Shown here: positions 28,039 to 36,748 of the stretch, piece by piece | Position numbering within the stretch: the stretch's first letter is position 1 | Layout of the letters: each line of letters opens with the position of its first letter | Assembly (NCBI GenBank): GCA_947311455.1 | Contig: CAMZKY010000028.1 | Coordinates: 1 to 52,722 of the forward strand | Length of the DNA stretch: 52,722 bases | Reading direction: 5' to 3' | DNA from: an uncultured Marinosulfonomonas sp. | GTDB lineage: Bacteria; Pseudomonadota; Alphaproteobacteria; Rhodobacterales; Rhodobacteraceae | The notes under the pieces: model-generated | What the model saw: the letters and a program-made list of their open reading frames with translations, nothing else | Databases searched by the model: none | What the model was told of the DNA's origin: nothing | Translations under genes and position numbers: made by a program

Positions 28039-29370
28039 ATGCCCCAAGCCATGAAAATAGCGATTGTTGACGACGAACAAGACATGCGCCAATCAATTGG
28101 GCAATGGTTAGCCTTATCCGGATTTGATACCGAAACCTTTGCATCTGCTGAATTGGCGCTTAAATCTATCGGCGCTGATTATCCTGGAATTGTTGTCACC
28201 GACATTCGTATGCCAGGCATGGACGGAATGCAGTTTTTAAAACGCCTGATGGCGGTTGATAGCGGCTTGCCGGTGATTATGATCACGGGGCATGGCGATG
28301 TCCCGATGGCGGTCGAGGCAATGCGGGTTGGGGCATATGATTTTCTTGAAAAGCCGTTTAACCCCGACAAAATGACAGAGCTTGCCAAAAAAGCCACACA
28401 AAGCCGGCGACTAACGCTTGATACACGGGCTTTACGCCGTGAACTTGGTGATGGGAGCGCGGTAATCAAAAAATTGATCGGGTCGTCGCCGGTGATGGAA
28501 CGTTTGCGCGAGGATATTCTGGATTTGGCGCAGGCTGACGGGCATGTATTGATTGACGGGGAAACCGGAACTGGCAAAACACTGGTGGCGCATGCGCTTC
28601 ATGCAACAGGATCTCGCGCTGGCAAAAAATTCGCACTTATTTCCTGCGCCGCCTACGAGGAAAACGATCTTTCGTGTCGATTGTTTGGCCCTTTGGAAGA
28701 AGGTGGACAACAACCCATGGTGGAGGCCGCGCGCGGTGGCACGCTGGTGTTTGAAGACATCGATGCCTTAAGCGAAGCGCTACAAGCGCGGTTACTGACC
28801 TATATTAACGAACAAGGTAGCCCAGCTGAAACCCGCATTGTGGCCATTTCCAATCTGCAATCCGAAGATAAAGGCATCGAAGACGCGTTGCGCCCCGATT
28901 TGTTTTACCGGTTGGCCGCCATGCGGATCACCCTGCCGCCCTTACGCCAGCGCGGCGAAGATATTTTAACCCTGTTTGGCCGTTTGGTTGATCAATTCGC
29001 TGATGAATACGGCTGTGATGCACCGAAAGTAACAGCGCAAGAAGCCGCGCAGCTTTTACAAGCCCCATGGCCCGGCAACATTCGACAGCTCATCAACGTT
29101 GCAGAACGCGCCGTGCTACAAAAACGTCGCGGATCAGGCACAATTTCCAGCCTGTTGATGTCGGAAAACGAAAACGTACAACCGGTTATGACAACTGAAG
29201 GCAAACCATTGAAAGAATATGTCGAGGCCTTTGAGCGTATGCTGATTGATAACACCATGCGGCGCCACAAAGGCTCGATTGTGAACGTTATGGAAGAGCT
29301 TTGCTTACCACGGCGGACTTTGAACGAAAAAATGTCCAAATATAATTTGGCGCGTTCAGACTATTTATAA
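28039..29370 (+). CDS. DctD/NtrC-like AAA+ response regulator lacking GAFTGA
   Basis: 443-residue partner of the upstream kinase. It has a receiver domain (DDEQ, phospho-acceptor Asp55 in TDIRMPGMD, Lys in EKPF), an AAA+ domain with Walker A GETGTGKT, and a C-terminal Fis-type helix-turn-helix (KGSIVNVMEELCLPRRTLNEK). The sigma-54-contacting GAFTGA loop is absent: LFGPLEEGG runs straight to MVEAARGGT. The Walker B region reads LVFEDID instead of the usual LFLDEI order. It therefore probably does not activate sigma-54 polymerase and may act on sigma-70 promoters, as Rhodobacter capsulatus NtrC does. Starts at 28039 or 28051. Confidence 0.9.
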   Translation: MPQAMKIAIVDDEQDMRQSIGQWLALSGFDTETFASAELALKSIGADYPGIVVTDIRMPGMDGMQFLKRLMAVDSGLPVIMITGHGDVPMAVEAMRVGAYDFLEKPFNPDKMTELAKKATQSRRLTLDTRALRRELGDGSAVIKKLIGSSPVMERLREDILDLAQADGHVLIDGETGTGKTLVAHALHATGSRAGKKFALISCAAYEENDLSCRLFGPLEEGGQQPMVEAARGGTLVFEDIDALSEALQARLLTYINEQGSPAETRIVAISNLQSEDKGIEDALRPDLFYRLAAMRITLPPLRQRGEDILTLFGRLVDQFADEYGCDAPKVTAQEAAQLLQAPWPGNIRQLINVAERAVLQKRRGSGTISSLLMSENENVQPVMTTEGKPLKEYVEAFERMLIDNTMRRHKGSIVNVMEELCLPRRTLNEKMSKYNLARSDYL

Positions 29371-29812
29371 GCGTTTTTCCGGTTAATTCAGCCTTCCAGC
29401 GTTGAAATGATATTTTCGCATTGTAATTTGCAGTAAATTCCTCGTATGGTTAAATCTGATGCTGAAATCAGCATCAATACGAGTTACGCTGTTTTCGCGC
29501 ATAGGTTGCAAACGCTCCCCCCCGTTAAAACAGACCGATAGGGCCGCAAGGCCACGAGTTTTGGCCAATATGGCCAGGAATTTGCCCGAAATCCCTTCAT
29601 GGGGCGCCAGATTTGGTGGGCTTTAATTTGGGATACACCTGTATCCGGAGATGAAACGCGATGAGAAGCGCACAGATGCGACGGCTGGAAGAAAAGGGTT
29701 TAACCGCCTTCAAAGCCGCGCGAAACGCTCTCGGCTTCGCCCTTACAAGACACCTCCAGCAATGGAACAGCCCCTTGGGGCCTCATATATTGCCGCGGTG
29801 CAAAGAGAAGAC
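29371..29812 (+). promoter_or_regulatory. Long structured leader of rne
   Basis: 442 bases without a convincing gene before the rne start. It holds a perfect inverted repeat TGATGCTGA/TCAGCATCA around AA (29457-29476), GGCC-rich pairing segments near 29540-29580 and a GGATACA/TGTATCC hairpin near 29630-29650. RNase E leaders in enterobacteria feed back on rne mRNA stability; an analogous role is inferred here. The 54 extra codons open upstream of the chosen start are read as leader. Confidence 0.45.
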
Positions 29813-32614
29813 ATGGCTAAAAAGATGCTTATCGACGCCACCCACGCGGAAGAAACCCGCGTTGTTGTGGTTGATGGAACCAAGGTTGAGGAATTTGACT
29901 TTGAATCCGAAAACAAACGCCAGCTTGCTGGCAACATATACCTAGCAAAAGTAACACGGGTCGAACCGTCGCTTCAGGCGGCGTTTGTTGATTATGGCGG
30001 CAATCGCCACGGGTTCCTTGCTTTTTCAGAAATCCATGCGGATTATTATCAAATTCCAGTGGCCGATCGTGAAAAGCTGCTTGAAGAAGAACGCGCTTAT
30101 GCCAAAGCAATGGCAGAAGAAGACGAAAAGCCCAAACCCAAACGCCGCGCTACGCGCTCACGTCGTAAAACCAAAGCCGCCGAAATTAAATCAGATGATG
30201 CGGTTCTAACAAAAGAACCCGAAGGCGAAGCAATTTCCGGCATGGACGTTGTTGATCTGGACGGAAATTCGGATGAAGGCAATTCACCAATGGTTTTGGT
30301 GCATGACACACCTGTTGAAACGCCCGCAAGCGATGACACCACAGCCGATTCTGTCGTTGAAGATGCACCAAAAGATGATCAACCAGCAGACACATCCGAG
30401 GCCAGCTCTACAGAAACCGACGAAGATACGTCAGACAATGATGATGCACCGCTGGATGCAACCGAAAAAGACGACCGGATTGTTTCGGTTGCCGATGATG
30501 ATGCGCCCGAAGAAATTCGCCCCCCACGTAAACCGCGCCCACGTCGTTATAAAATCCAAGAAGTCGTCAAAGTGCGCCAAATCTTGTTGGTGCAAGTGGT
30601 TAAGGAAGAACGCGGCAACAAAGGCGCGGCCCTGACCACATATCTATCTCTGGCGGGCCGCTATTGTGTGCTTATGCCAAATACCGCGCGCGGTGGCGGC
30701 ATTTCGCGCAAAATCATTAATCCAGCTGATCGTAAAAAACTAAAAGCGATTGCAAACGAAGTTAATGTGCCCGATGGCGCAGGCCTGATTGTGCGCACCG
30801 CCGGGGCCAAGCGCACCAAATCCGAAATCCACCGTGATTACGAATATTTGCAACGCCTGTGGGAAGAAATTCGCAAGCTGACGCTGGAATCAATTGCACC
30901 AGCGAAAATCTATGAAGAAGGCAATCTGATTAAGCGCTCGATCCGCGATCTTTATAATCGTGACATCGACGAAGTGATTGTGTCGGGCGAGGCGGGCTAT
31001 CGTGTTGCCAAAGACTTTATGAAAATGATCATGCCGTCGCATGCCAAAAACGTAAAACTCTATAAAGACACCCTGCCGTTGTTTGCGCGTTTTCAGGTAG
31101 AATCCTATCTGGCGGGGATGTTTAATCCGACAGTTCAGTTAAAATCTGGCGGCTATATCGTAATCGGTGTTACCGAAGCCTTGGTTGCGGTTGATGTGAA
31201 TTCGGGCCGCGCCACCAAGCAAGGCTCGATCGAGGAAACCGCGCTGAACACCAATCTTGAAGCCTCCGACGAGGTAGCACGCCAGTTGCGCCTGCGTGAT
31301 TTGGCCGGATTGATCGTGATCGATTACATCGACATGGAAGAGCGGCGCAATAACAATGCCGTTGAAAAACGTCTAAAAGATCGCTTGAAGACCGACCGTG
31401 CGCGCATTCAGGTTGGCCGCATTTCCGGCTTTGGCCTGATGGAAATGTCGCGCCAACGCCTGCGCCCCGGCATGATCGAGGCCACAACGCAGCCATGTTC
31501 CCATTGTCATGGCACCGGCCTGATCCGGTCTGACGAAAATCTGGCCCTGTCGATTCTGCGCCAGATTGAGGAAGAAGGCACCCGTGGCCGTTCGCGCGAA
31601 GTGGTTCTGAAGGCACCGATTGGTATCACCAATTACCTGATGAACAACAAACGTGAGCATATCGCCCAAATCGAAGCGCGTTACGGCATGTCTGTGCGTA
31701 TCGAAGGGGATCCATTCATGGTAAGCCCTGATTTCACCATTGAAAAGCTGAAAACAGCAAGCCGCGTGGTTAAGAAAATTGCCGCACCGGTTGTCTCTGT
31801 AGATGCCTCGATTATGGATGGCATTGATGAGGCCGTTACCGCTGAAGAAGAAAACACCGATGAAACCGCTGTTGAAAGCACGGATGAGCAGCAACAGGCA
31901 CCCAAAAAGCGCCGTCGCCGTCGCCGTCGCCGTCGTAGTGGAAGTGCTCAAAATGGTGAAGGCCAAAACACCGAGGGCCAAGATGGCGATACGCCTGCAC
32001 AGCCCCAAGAGGCCGAATACACCGATGCAACAACAGATGTGCAAACCGACAATACCGGTGCGCAAACTTCGGATGATAGCACCGCCGCACCGGATACCCC
32101 TGTAAATGATGCGCCTGAAGAGGCCGCAAAAGAGGAAAGACCAAAACGTGCAGCGCGCAAACGTGCACCTCGCAAGAAAAAGGTTGAAGCCGTTGCCGAA
32201 GATGCTGTGCAAACGGACGAGGTAAAAGCCGAAGAACCAACGGCCGAGACAACCGAGGCAGTGGAAAAACCCAAGCGTAAACGTGCGCCTCGCAAACGGG
32301 CGGTGAAAAAGGCTGATAAACCTGCGGATGATATCAAAGCAGAAGAGGCTGTTGCCACGGACGCAAGCGTTGAGGCCGCACCGGAAGAAAAGCCAAAACC
32401 TAAAAAACGTGCGCCGCGCAAACGGGTGGTGAAAAAAGCCGATAAGCCTGCGGACGAGGCCCCCAAAGCCGACACACCGGCCGAGGCACCAAAACCGGAA
32501 CCGGTTCAGAAAGAGGCGAAACCAAAACCCGAGCCCAAACCCGAGCCTAAACCCGAGCCAAAACCCGAAAGCGACAAGCCAAAGAAAAAAGGCTGGTGGT
32601 CATTGGGGCGCTAA
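29813..32614 (+). CDS. rne: Ribonuclease E
   Basis: Endoribonuclease and degradosome scaffold, about 933 residues from MAKKMLIDATHAEETR (GAGAAG upstream). The S1 domain begins at NIYLAKVTRVEPSLQAAFVDYGG and is interrupted by a roughly 150-residue acidic insert (residues about 95-240) before VRQILLVQVVKEERGNKGAALT. The catalytic DNase I-like domain includes VAVDVNSGRAT and DLAGLIVIDYIDM, followed by the zinc-link CSHCHGTG. The C-terminal 260 residues are disordered: an Arg run, three Lys/Arg-rich repeats (RAPRKR..KKADKPAD), a KPEP tandem, and a final KKKGWWSLGR. These probably bind RNA and partner proteins. It is flanked by a long leader and a strong terminator. Confidence 0.96.
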   Translation: MAKKMLIDATHAEETRVVVVDGTKVEEFDFESENKRQLAGNIYLAKVTRVEPSLQAAFVDYGGNRHGFLAFSEIHADYYQIPVADREKLLEEERAYAKAMAEEDEKPKPKRRATRSRRKTKAAEIKSDDAVLTKEPEGEAISGMDVVDLDGNSDEGNSPMVLVHDTPVETPASDDTTADSVVEDAPKDDQPADTSEASSTETDEDTSDNDDAPLDATEKDDRIVSVADDDAPEEIRPPRKPRPRRYKIQEVVKVRQILLVQVVKEERGNKGAALTTYLSLAGRYCVLMPNTARGGGISRKIINPADRKKLKAIANEVNVPDGAGLIVRTAGAKRTKSEIHRDYEYLQRLWEEIRKLTLESIAPAKIYEEGNLIKRSIRDLYNRDIDEVIVSGEAGYRVAKDFMKMIMPSHAKNVKLYKDTLPLFARFQVESYLAGMFNPTVQLKSGGYIVIGVTEALVAVDVNSGRATKQGSIEETALNTNLEASDEVARQLRLRDLAGLIVIDYIDMEERRNNNAVEKRLKDRLKTDRARIQVGRISGFGLMEMSRQRLRPGMIEATTQPCSHCHGTGLIRSDENLALSILRQIEEEGTRGRSREVVLKAPIGITNYLMNNKREHIAQIEARYGMSVRIEGDPFMVSPDFTIEKLKTASRVVKKIAAPVVSVDASIMDGIDEAVTAEEENTDETAVESTDEQQQAPKKRRRRRRRRRSGSAQNGEGQNTEGQDGDTPAQPQEAEYTDATTDVQTDNTGAQTSDDSTAAPDTPVNDAPEEAAKEERPKRAARKRAPRKKKVEAVAEDAVQTDEVKAEEPTAETTEAVEKPKRKRAPRKRAVKKADKPADDIKAEEAVATDASVEAAPEEKPKPKKRAPRKRVVKKADKPADEAPKADTPAEAPKPEPVQKEAKPKPEPKPEPKPEPKPESDKPKKKGWWSLGR
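31912..31937 (+). repeat. CGTCGC microsatellite inside rne encoding poly-Arg
   Basis: A run of alternating CGC/CGT codons gives about ten consecutive arginines in the RNase E tail, a hexanucleotide slippage-prone tract. Confidence 0.7.
32282..32457 (+). repeat. Imperfect 50-bp direct repeat in rne tail
   Basis: Bases 32282-32331 and 32408-32457 are near-identical and encode RAPRKRAVKKADKPAD and RAPRKRVVKKADKPAD. A degenerate third copy starts near 32162. Confidence 0.75.
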
Positions 32615-32634
32615 ACGATAAAATATTAGGAAGA

Positions 32635-32670
32635 ATGCCGGCAAGATTTGGTCTTGTCGGCATTTTTTTT
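32635..32670 (+). terminator. Rho-independent terminator of rne
   Basis: ATGCCGGCAAGA pairs with TCTTGTCGGCAT (one G-U pair) around TTTGG, followed by eight T including the last stem base. It starts 21 bases after the rne stop. Confidence 0.93.
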
Positions 32671-32683
32671 GAAAGAAACTGAA

Positions 32684-32902
32684 ATGGGTTTAACACCCCG
32701 TGGCTATGCCTATGTGGGTTTGGCCGCCTTGTTGATCGGGTTCACCAAAACCTTGCTTGCGAGGGCTTTTGCCGGCGCCGTGTCGATGGTAGCCAATACG
32801 GCAGGGCCTGTGTTTGGAATTTAACTGCTTCAAATGGGATCAAACAAATCGGAATTTGTCGGCAACAAAATTCTGAAACATATCAATCTGACCATTTTCT
32901 AA
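32684..32902 (+). pseudogene. Decayed TauE/SafE-family anion exporter
   Basis: The frame from ATG at 32684 starts like a sulfite exporter TauE/SafE protein (YVGLAALLIGFTKTLL), then jumps to the internal family motif MVANTAGPVFGI. A TAA stop follows at 32822, after which similarity continues in frame (LLQMGSNKSEFVGNKI) to another stop at 32900. Relatives are about 250 residues, so most helices between the two motifs are deleted and the remainder is interrupted. Loss of the N-terminal middle plus two stops makes it non-functional. The family exports sulfite or organosulfonates. Confidence 0.75.
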
Positions 32903-32974
32903 ACCTTGATACGCATTGCCGTTCTATTCGCTGTCACATGGCGGATACTGTTCTGAACAAAAACCGTTCGTGGC

Positions 32975-33211
32975 TTATAAATGCGCGCCTTTTTTCACCA
33001 AAAAGACATTCCCGATCGCGCCCTCTTTGATTTCCAACAGGTCATGCCCCTGCTCATTACAAAAATGCGGCACATCAATCACGGCGGCAGGATCATCGGC
33101 CAGTAGGGCCACAATATCCCCGGCCCCCTGCCCCATCAACCGCTTGCGCAGTTTTAATACAGGAAGCGGGCACAACAAACCAATGGCATCAATTTCTTCG
33201 GTAATATCCAT
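32975..33211 (-). CDS. TusA/SirA-like sulfurtransferase
   Basis: Small 78-residue TusA-family protein. The diagnostic motif LLCPLPVLKLRKRL near residue 12 carries the sulfur-accepting Cys in a CPxP context. The remaining beta-alpha-beta fold includes VALLADDPAAVIDVPHFC and ends at LVKKGA. TusA-family proteins relay persulfide sulfur for tRNA thiolation, molybdenum cofactor or sulfur oxidation. It is divergent from a CcdA-like gene and next to a TauE relic, hinting at an old sulfur-handling group. No other sulfur-relay genes are adjacent, so the exact pathway is open. Confidence 0.92.
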   Translation of the reverse strand: MDITEEIDAIGLLCPLPVLKLRKRLMGQGAGDIVALLADDPAAVIDVPHFCNEQGHDLLEIKEGAIGNVFLVKKGAHL

Positions 33212-33255
33212 GTCTAAGGCCTAAGCTGCACGCAGATCGATTTCAACGAAAATGT

Positions 33256-33268
33256 GACAAATTTTGTC
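33256..33268. promoter_or_regulatory. Inverted repeat between TusA-like and CcdA-like genes
   Basis: GACAAA and TTTGTC around one T, in the 112-bp divergent gap. It could be a shared operator; there is no regulator nearby to assign. Confidence 0.3.
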
Positions 33269-33323
33269 GTGACGATCCCGCACCAACGTTCTATGACTAA
33301 GCCAACAACACATGAGGCTTGAT

Positions 33324-34076
33324 ATGTTTGGATTGGAAATTATGGACGCGGCCCTGCTGCCCGCCATGTTTATTGCAATATTCGCCGGGTTGGTATCCTT
33401 CTTGTCGCCCTGCGTTTTGCCTGTGGTTGCGCCCTATCTGGCCTACATGGGGGGCATCACGATGAATGAAATGTCCGCCGAAGGATCCGGGCGAAAACGC
33501 CCCATGGGCGCTGCCATTGGCTTTGTTTTGGGCCTGTCCACGGTGTTTTTGCTGCTTGGATTTGCTTTTTCGGCTTTTGGGCGGTTTTTTCTTGTTAATC
33601 AGGATTGGTTCACCATCGGGGCCGGCGTGATGGTGATGATTTTCGGCGCCCATTTTGTCGGGGTCTTCCGCATTTCTTTTCTGGATAGAGAAGCCCGTGT
33701 TGACGTGGGCGATAAAGGTGGATCAGCCTTTGGCGCGTATTTGTTAGGCCTTGCTTTTGCCTTTGGCTGGACGCCCTGCTTAGGGCCAATTCTGGGCGGA
33801 ATTCTAACCATTGTCGCCACCGAAGGCTCCATGGCGAAAGGCACATTCCTGATGGGGCTTTACGCTTTTGGCCTTGGTATTCCCTTTCTGTTGGTCGCGG
33901 CGTTTTTCCCGAAAATGTCGGGCCTTATGAATTATATGAAACGCCATATGGAACAGGTCGAGCGGATCATGGGCCTGCTTTTGTGGACAATCGGATTGAT
34001 GATGATCACCGGTGGATTTACTGCAATATCATTTTGGCTGCTTGAAATATTCCCGGCATTGGCACAAATTGGCTAG
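33324..34076 (+). CDS. ccdA: CcdA-like thiol:disulfide transporter
   Basis: Inner-membrane protein of the DsbD/CcdA family (about 250 residues, six predicted helices) that passes reducing equivalents across the membrane, classically for cytochrome c maturation. The two redox Cys are in SFLSPCVLPVVAPYL (helix 1) and FGWTPCLGPILGG (helix 4), both with the family's Pro residues. I prefer the ATG at 33324 because GAGG lies 6 bases upstream, over the ATG at 33312. A mobile, oxygen-respiring and denitrifying cell would need it for c-type cytochromes. It is monocistronic as far as visible. Confidence 0.93.
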   Translation: MFGLEIMDAALLPAMFIAIFAGLVSFLSPCVLPVVAPYLAYMGGITMNEMSAEGSGRKRPMGAAIGFVLGLSTVFLLLGFAFSAFGRFFLVNQDWFTIGAGVMVMIFGAHFVGVFRISFLDREARVDVGDKGGSAFGAYLLGLAFAFGWTPCLGPILGGILTIVATEGSMAKGTFLMGLYAFGLGIPFLLVAAFFPKMSGLMNYMKRHMEQVERIMGLLLWTIGLMMITGGFTAISFWLLEIFPALAQIG

Positions 34077-34151
34077 TTTTGTGGCTTTTCGGCATATTTC
34101 TGTCAAGTTTACCTGCTAAACCCTCCTCATAGGTATGAGGGCCGTCTGATT

Positions 34152-35384
34152 ATGGACAACACAGCTAAAATTGTGAAACGGCGTCGGGTATTTTACATTC
34201 CTGGCTATGATCCGATCCATCCCCGCCGTTACCGTGAGCTGTACCGCAAAGAAGGCGCGGCGCAGGCGGACATATCAGGATATGACATTGCCCTGTCCCC
34301 CAAAACCACCAAAGGGCGCTATGGCTGGCACGTAGAAAGCCAAATTGACGGCAAAATCATACAAGCAGATTTTGATGTTCTTGTGTGGTCTGACATTGTT
34401 AAAACGTCGATGAATTTAAACATTCCACAAACCTACCTTGTGCTTGCCCGCACGGCTTGGACATATATCGCATCCGGTGCTTTGAGGCGGCTGATGTGGC
34501 TGCGCAAGGGGCCTGTGATTGCTGCACTTTATCCAATTTTCATGTTAATTTTACAATTGGTTGTGGCCATTGTGCTTGCTTATGGTGCAGGAGTTCTGGT
34601 CAATTGGGCCGGTGGGAAATTTGCATCACCATGGGTGGCAAATATATTTGGATGGGCTGTGGCACTTCCGGTGATTGTGTTTGTCCTGCGCTACTTCCGC
34701 AAAATAGATAATAAGCTGTTCGCGTATTATCTAATGCATGATTACGCCTATTCCGCGCGTTCCAAAGGCGCCAATCCGCCCGAGCTTGAGGCGCGCATGG
34801 CCGAATTTTGTGATGAAATATCAGACGCCTTGCGCAGTGACGTAGATGAGGTTTTGGTGGTTGGGCACTCTTCTGGCGCGCATCTTGGGGTGTCAATTTT
34901 GGCAGATTTAATCCGGGATGGGCGCGTGCCGGAAAACGGCCCCGAATTATCATTTCTAACTCTTGGGCAGGTGGTGCCGATGGTGTCGTTCCTGCCCAAT
35001 GCCAATCGATTGCGTGGCGATCTGAGGTTCCTGTCGCAGCAAGACAAAGTGATCTGGGTTGATGTTACAGCGCCCGGCGATGGCTGTGCATTCGCGTTAT
35101 GTGATCCTGTATCGGTATCGGGTGTAGCACCGGAAAACAAACGTTGGCCGCTGGTGTTTTCTGCGGCCTTTACCCAATCATTATCACCCGAACGCTGGAA
35201 GGAATTGCGCTGGCGATTTTTCCGCCTTCACTTTCAATATATGAGCGCCTTTGACGCCCCGAAAGATTATGATTATTTCCAAATTACAGCAGGGCCAAAA
35301 ACGTTGTTTTCCCGTTACAATCAACGCCCTGCATCAAAATCAAGGGTTGAAATTCCTGCGTCACGTCATACAAGTATAACATGA
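34152..35384 (+). CDS. Membrane-anchored alpha/beta hydrolase-like protein
   Basis: A 410-residue protein I recognise only as a hydrolase-like fold. After a soluble N-terminal part beginning YIPGYDPIHPRRYRELYR there are two hydrophobic helices (about residues 120-145 and 155-178). The region after residue 230 has the nucleophile-elbow motif VVGHSSGAHLGVSIL. The N-terminal YIPGYDP segment may form part of the fold (oxyanion loop). Its stop overlaps the start of the P450 gene (ATGA), so the two are translationally coupled and likely act together, perhaps on a lipid or hydrophobic ester. The substrate is unknown. Confidence 0.8.
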   Translation: MDNTAKIVKRRRVFYIPGYDPIHPRRYRELYRKEGAAQADISGYDIALSPKTTKGRYGWHVESQIDGKIIQADFDVLVWSDIVKTSMNLNIPQTYLVLARTAWTYIASGALRRLMWLRKGPVIAALYPIFMLILQLVVAIVLAYGAGVLVNWAGGKFASPWVANIFGWAVALPVIVFVLRYFRKIDNKLFAYYLMHDYAYSARSKGANPPELEARMAEFCDEISDALRSDVDEVLVVGHSSGAHLGVSILADLIRDGRVPENGPELSFLTLGQVVPMVSFLPNANRLRGDLRFLSQQDKVIWVDVTAPGDGCAFALCDPVSVSGVAPENKRWPLVFSAAFTQSLSPERWKELRWRFFRLHFQYMSAFDAPKDYDYFQITAGPKTLFSRYNQRPASKSRVEIPASRHTSIT

Positions 35385-36748
35385 CCAAACAGCCACCAAA
35401 ACCGCAATCGCGTGCGGACAAAGTTTCTTTGCTACAATATTTGAAGCTGTTTAAACGTGATATTCTTTCAGCCCAACCTGCGCGCCTTTATCACGCTTGG
35501 ATGGCCGAGTTTCGCACGCCGTTTTTTCGGTCTTATATGATTAATCAGCCCGAGTTGATCAAAACGGTTTTACGTGAGCGGCCTGATGATTTTCCCAAAT
35601 CGGAACGTATAAAAGAGGGGCTTGCCCCATTGTTAGGCGAATCTGTGTTTGTCACCAATGGCGAGGTTTGGAAACGCCAACGGCGCATTATTGATCCGGC
35701 GTTCGAGGGTGGGCGTTTGCGCGAAATTTTTCCGGCGATTTGGGATGCCGGCGTTGCCTCAGTTGCACGATTGAAAACGCAATCACAGGACGGCCCCGTT
35801 GAAATTGAAAGTGTAACCTCGCATGCTGCAGCCGATGTTATTTTTCGCACGCTGTTTTCTATCCCGATTGAAAACGAGGTTGCGGGCGCGGTTTTTTCCG
35901 AATTCAGGAAATATCAAAAAACCCAGCCCATCGTAAATTTGGCGGCCTTTTTACCAATTCCCAAATGGGTGCCACGTTTTTTTAAAAAAGAAACCAAAGA
36001 AACCGCCAAATCTATTCGCGGTTTGATCAAGCAATTAACCGTTGCGCGGATGCAAGAGATTGAAAATGGCACCGCACCCGATGATCTAGCCACCAAAATC
36101 ATGACAACCGCTGATCCGTTAACCGGTGAAAAATTCACGGCTGAAGAAATGGTCGATCAGGTGGCAATCTTTTTCTTGGCGGGGCATGAAACAAGCGCGT
36201 CCGCCCTTGGATGGGCTTTGTATTTGTTAGCGATGTATCCTGAATGGCAGGAAAAAGTTGCCGCCGAGGCCACGCAAGCCATTGATCCGGACGTGCCGTA
36301 TTTTTCGGCGGTGTCTAAATTGCGCACCACGCGTGATGTATTTCGCGAGGCCATGCGCCTATACCCCCCTGTGCCGATGATGGTGCGCGAAAATACCTGT
36401 CCTGTTCGGTTTCGCGATCGCGACATTCCCAAAGGCTCGCAAATTGTGCTCAGCCCGTGGCATTTGCACCGCCATGAACGGCTGTGGGACAATCCGGATG
36501 ATTTTGATCCGGATCGATTTAAAACCCCGAATGGCAAACAGGGATTGCGCGATGCTTATATTCCATTTTCCGCCGGAAGCCGCGTTTGCCCGGGATCTGG
36601 CTTTGCGATGATCGAAGGGCCATTATTACTGGGTATGTTCGTGCGCGCGTTTAAATTTGAGGTGATTGACGGGCGCGAGCCTGTGCCTGTGGCGCATTTA
36701 ACCGTGCGCTCAAAGGACGGTATCTGGCTAAAACTAACCCCGCGCTAA
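35381..36748 (+). CDS. Cytochrome P450
   Basis: Haem-thiolate monooxygenase of 455 residues, soluble in appearance. The I-helix oxygen-activation motif is AGHETSAS near residue 265, the ExxR pair is in REAMRLYPP near 325, and the haem loop FSAGSRVCPG puts the Cys ligand near residue 402. N-terminal landmarks such as GESVFVTNGEVWKRQRRIIDPAF match class-E group I/CYP4-like bacterial P450s. It needs a ferredoxin and reductase, which are not adjacent. It is coupled to the upstream hydrolase by a 4-base overlap and converges by 4 bases with the next gene. Confidence 0.95.
   Translation: MTKQPPKPQSRADKVSLLQYLKLFKRDILSAQPARLYHAWMAEFRTPFFRSYMINQPELIKTVLRERPDDFPKSERIKEGLAPLLGESVFVTNGEVWKRQRRIIDPAFEGGRLREIFPAIWDAGVASVARLKTQSQDGPVEIESVTSHAAADVIFRTLFSIPIENEVAGAVFSEFRKYQKTQPIVNLAAFLPIPKWVPRFFKKETKETAKSIRGLIKQLTVARMQEIENGTAPDDLATKIMTTADPLTGEKFTAEEMVDQVAIFFLAGHETSASALGWALYLLAMYPEWQEKVAAEATQAIDPDVPYFSAVSKLRTTRDVFREAMRLYPPVPMMVRENTCPVRFRDRDIPKGSQIVLSPWHLHRHERLWDNPDDFDPDRFKTPNGKQGLRDAYIPFSAGSRVCPGSGFAMIEGPLLLGMFVRAFKFEVIDGREPVPVAHLTVRSKDGIWLKLTPR

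Noticed and set aside
29651..29812. 54-codon N-terminal extension of RNase E
   Set aside because: The RNase E start MAKKMLIDATHAEETR at 29813 has a ribosome site, and the extension has no family match.
31373..32212. 279-codon minus-strand open frame opposite rne
   Set aside because: It is a low-complexity Cys/Leu/Arg shadow of the repeat-rich RNase E tail, with no domain.
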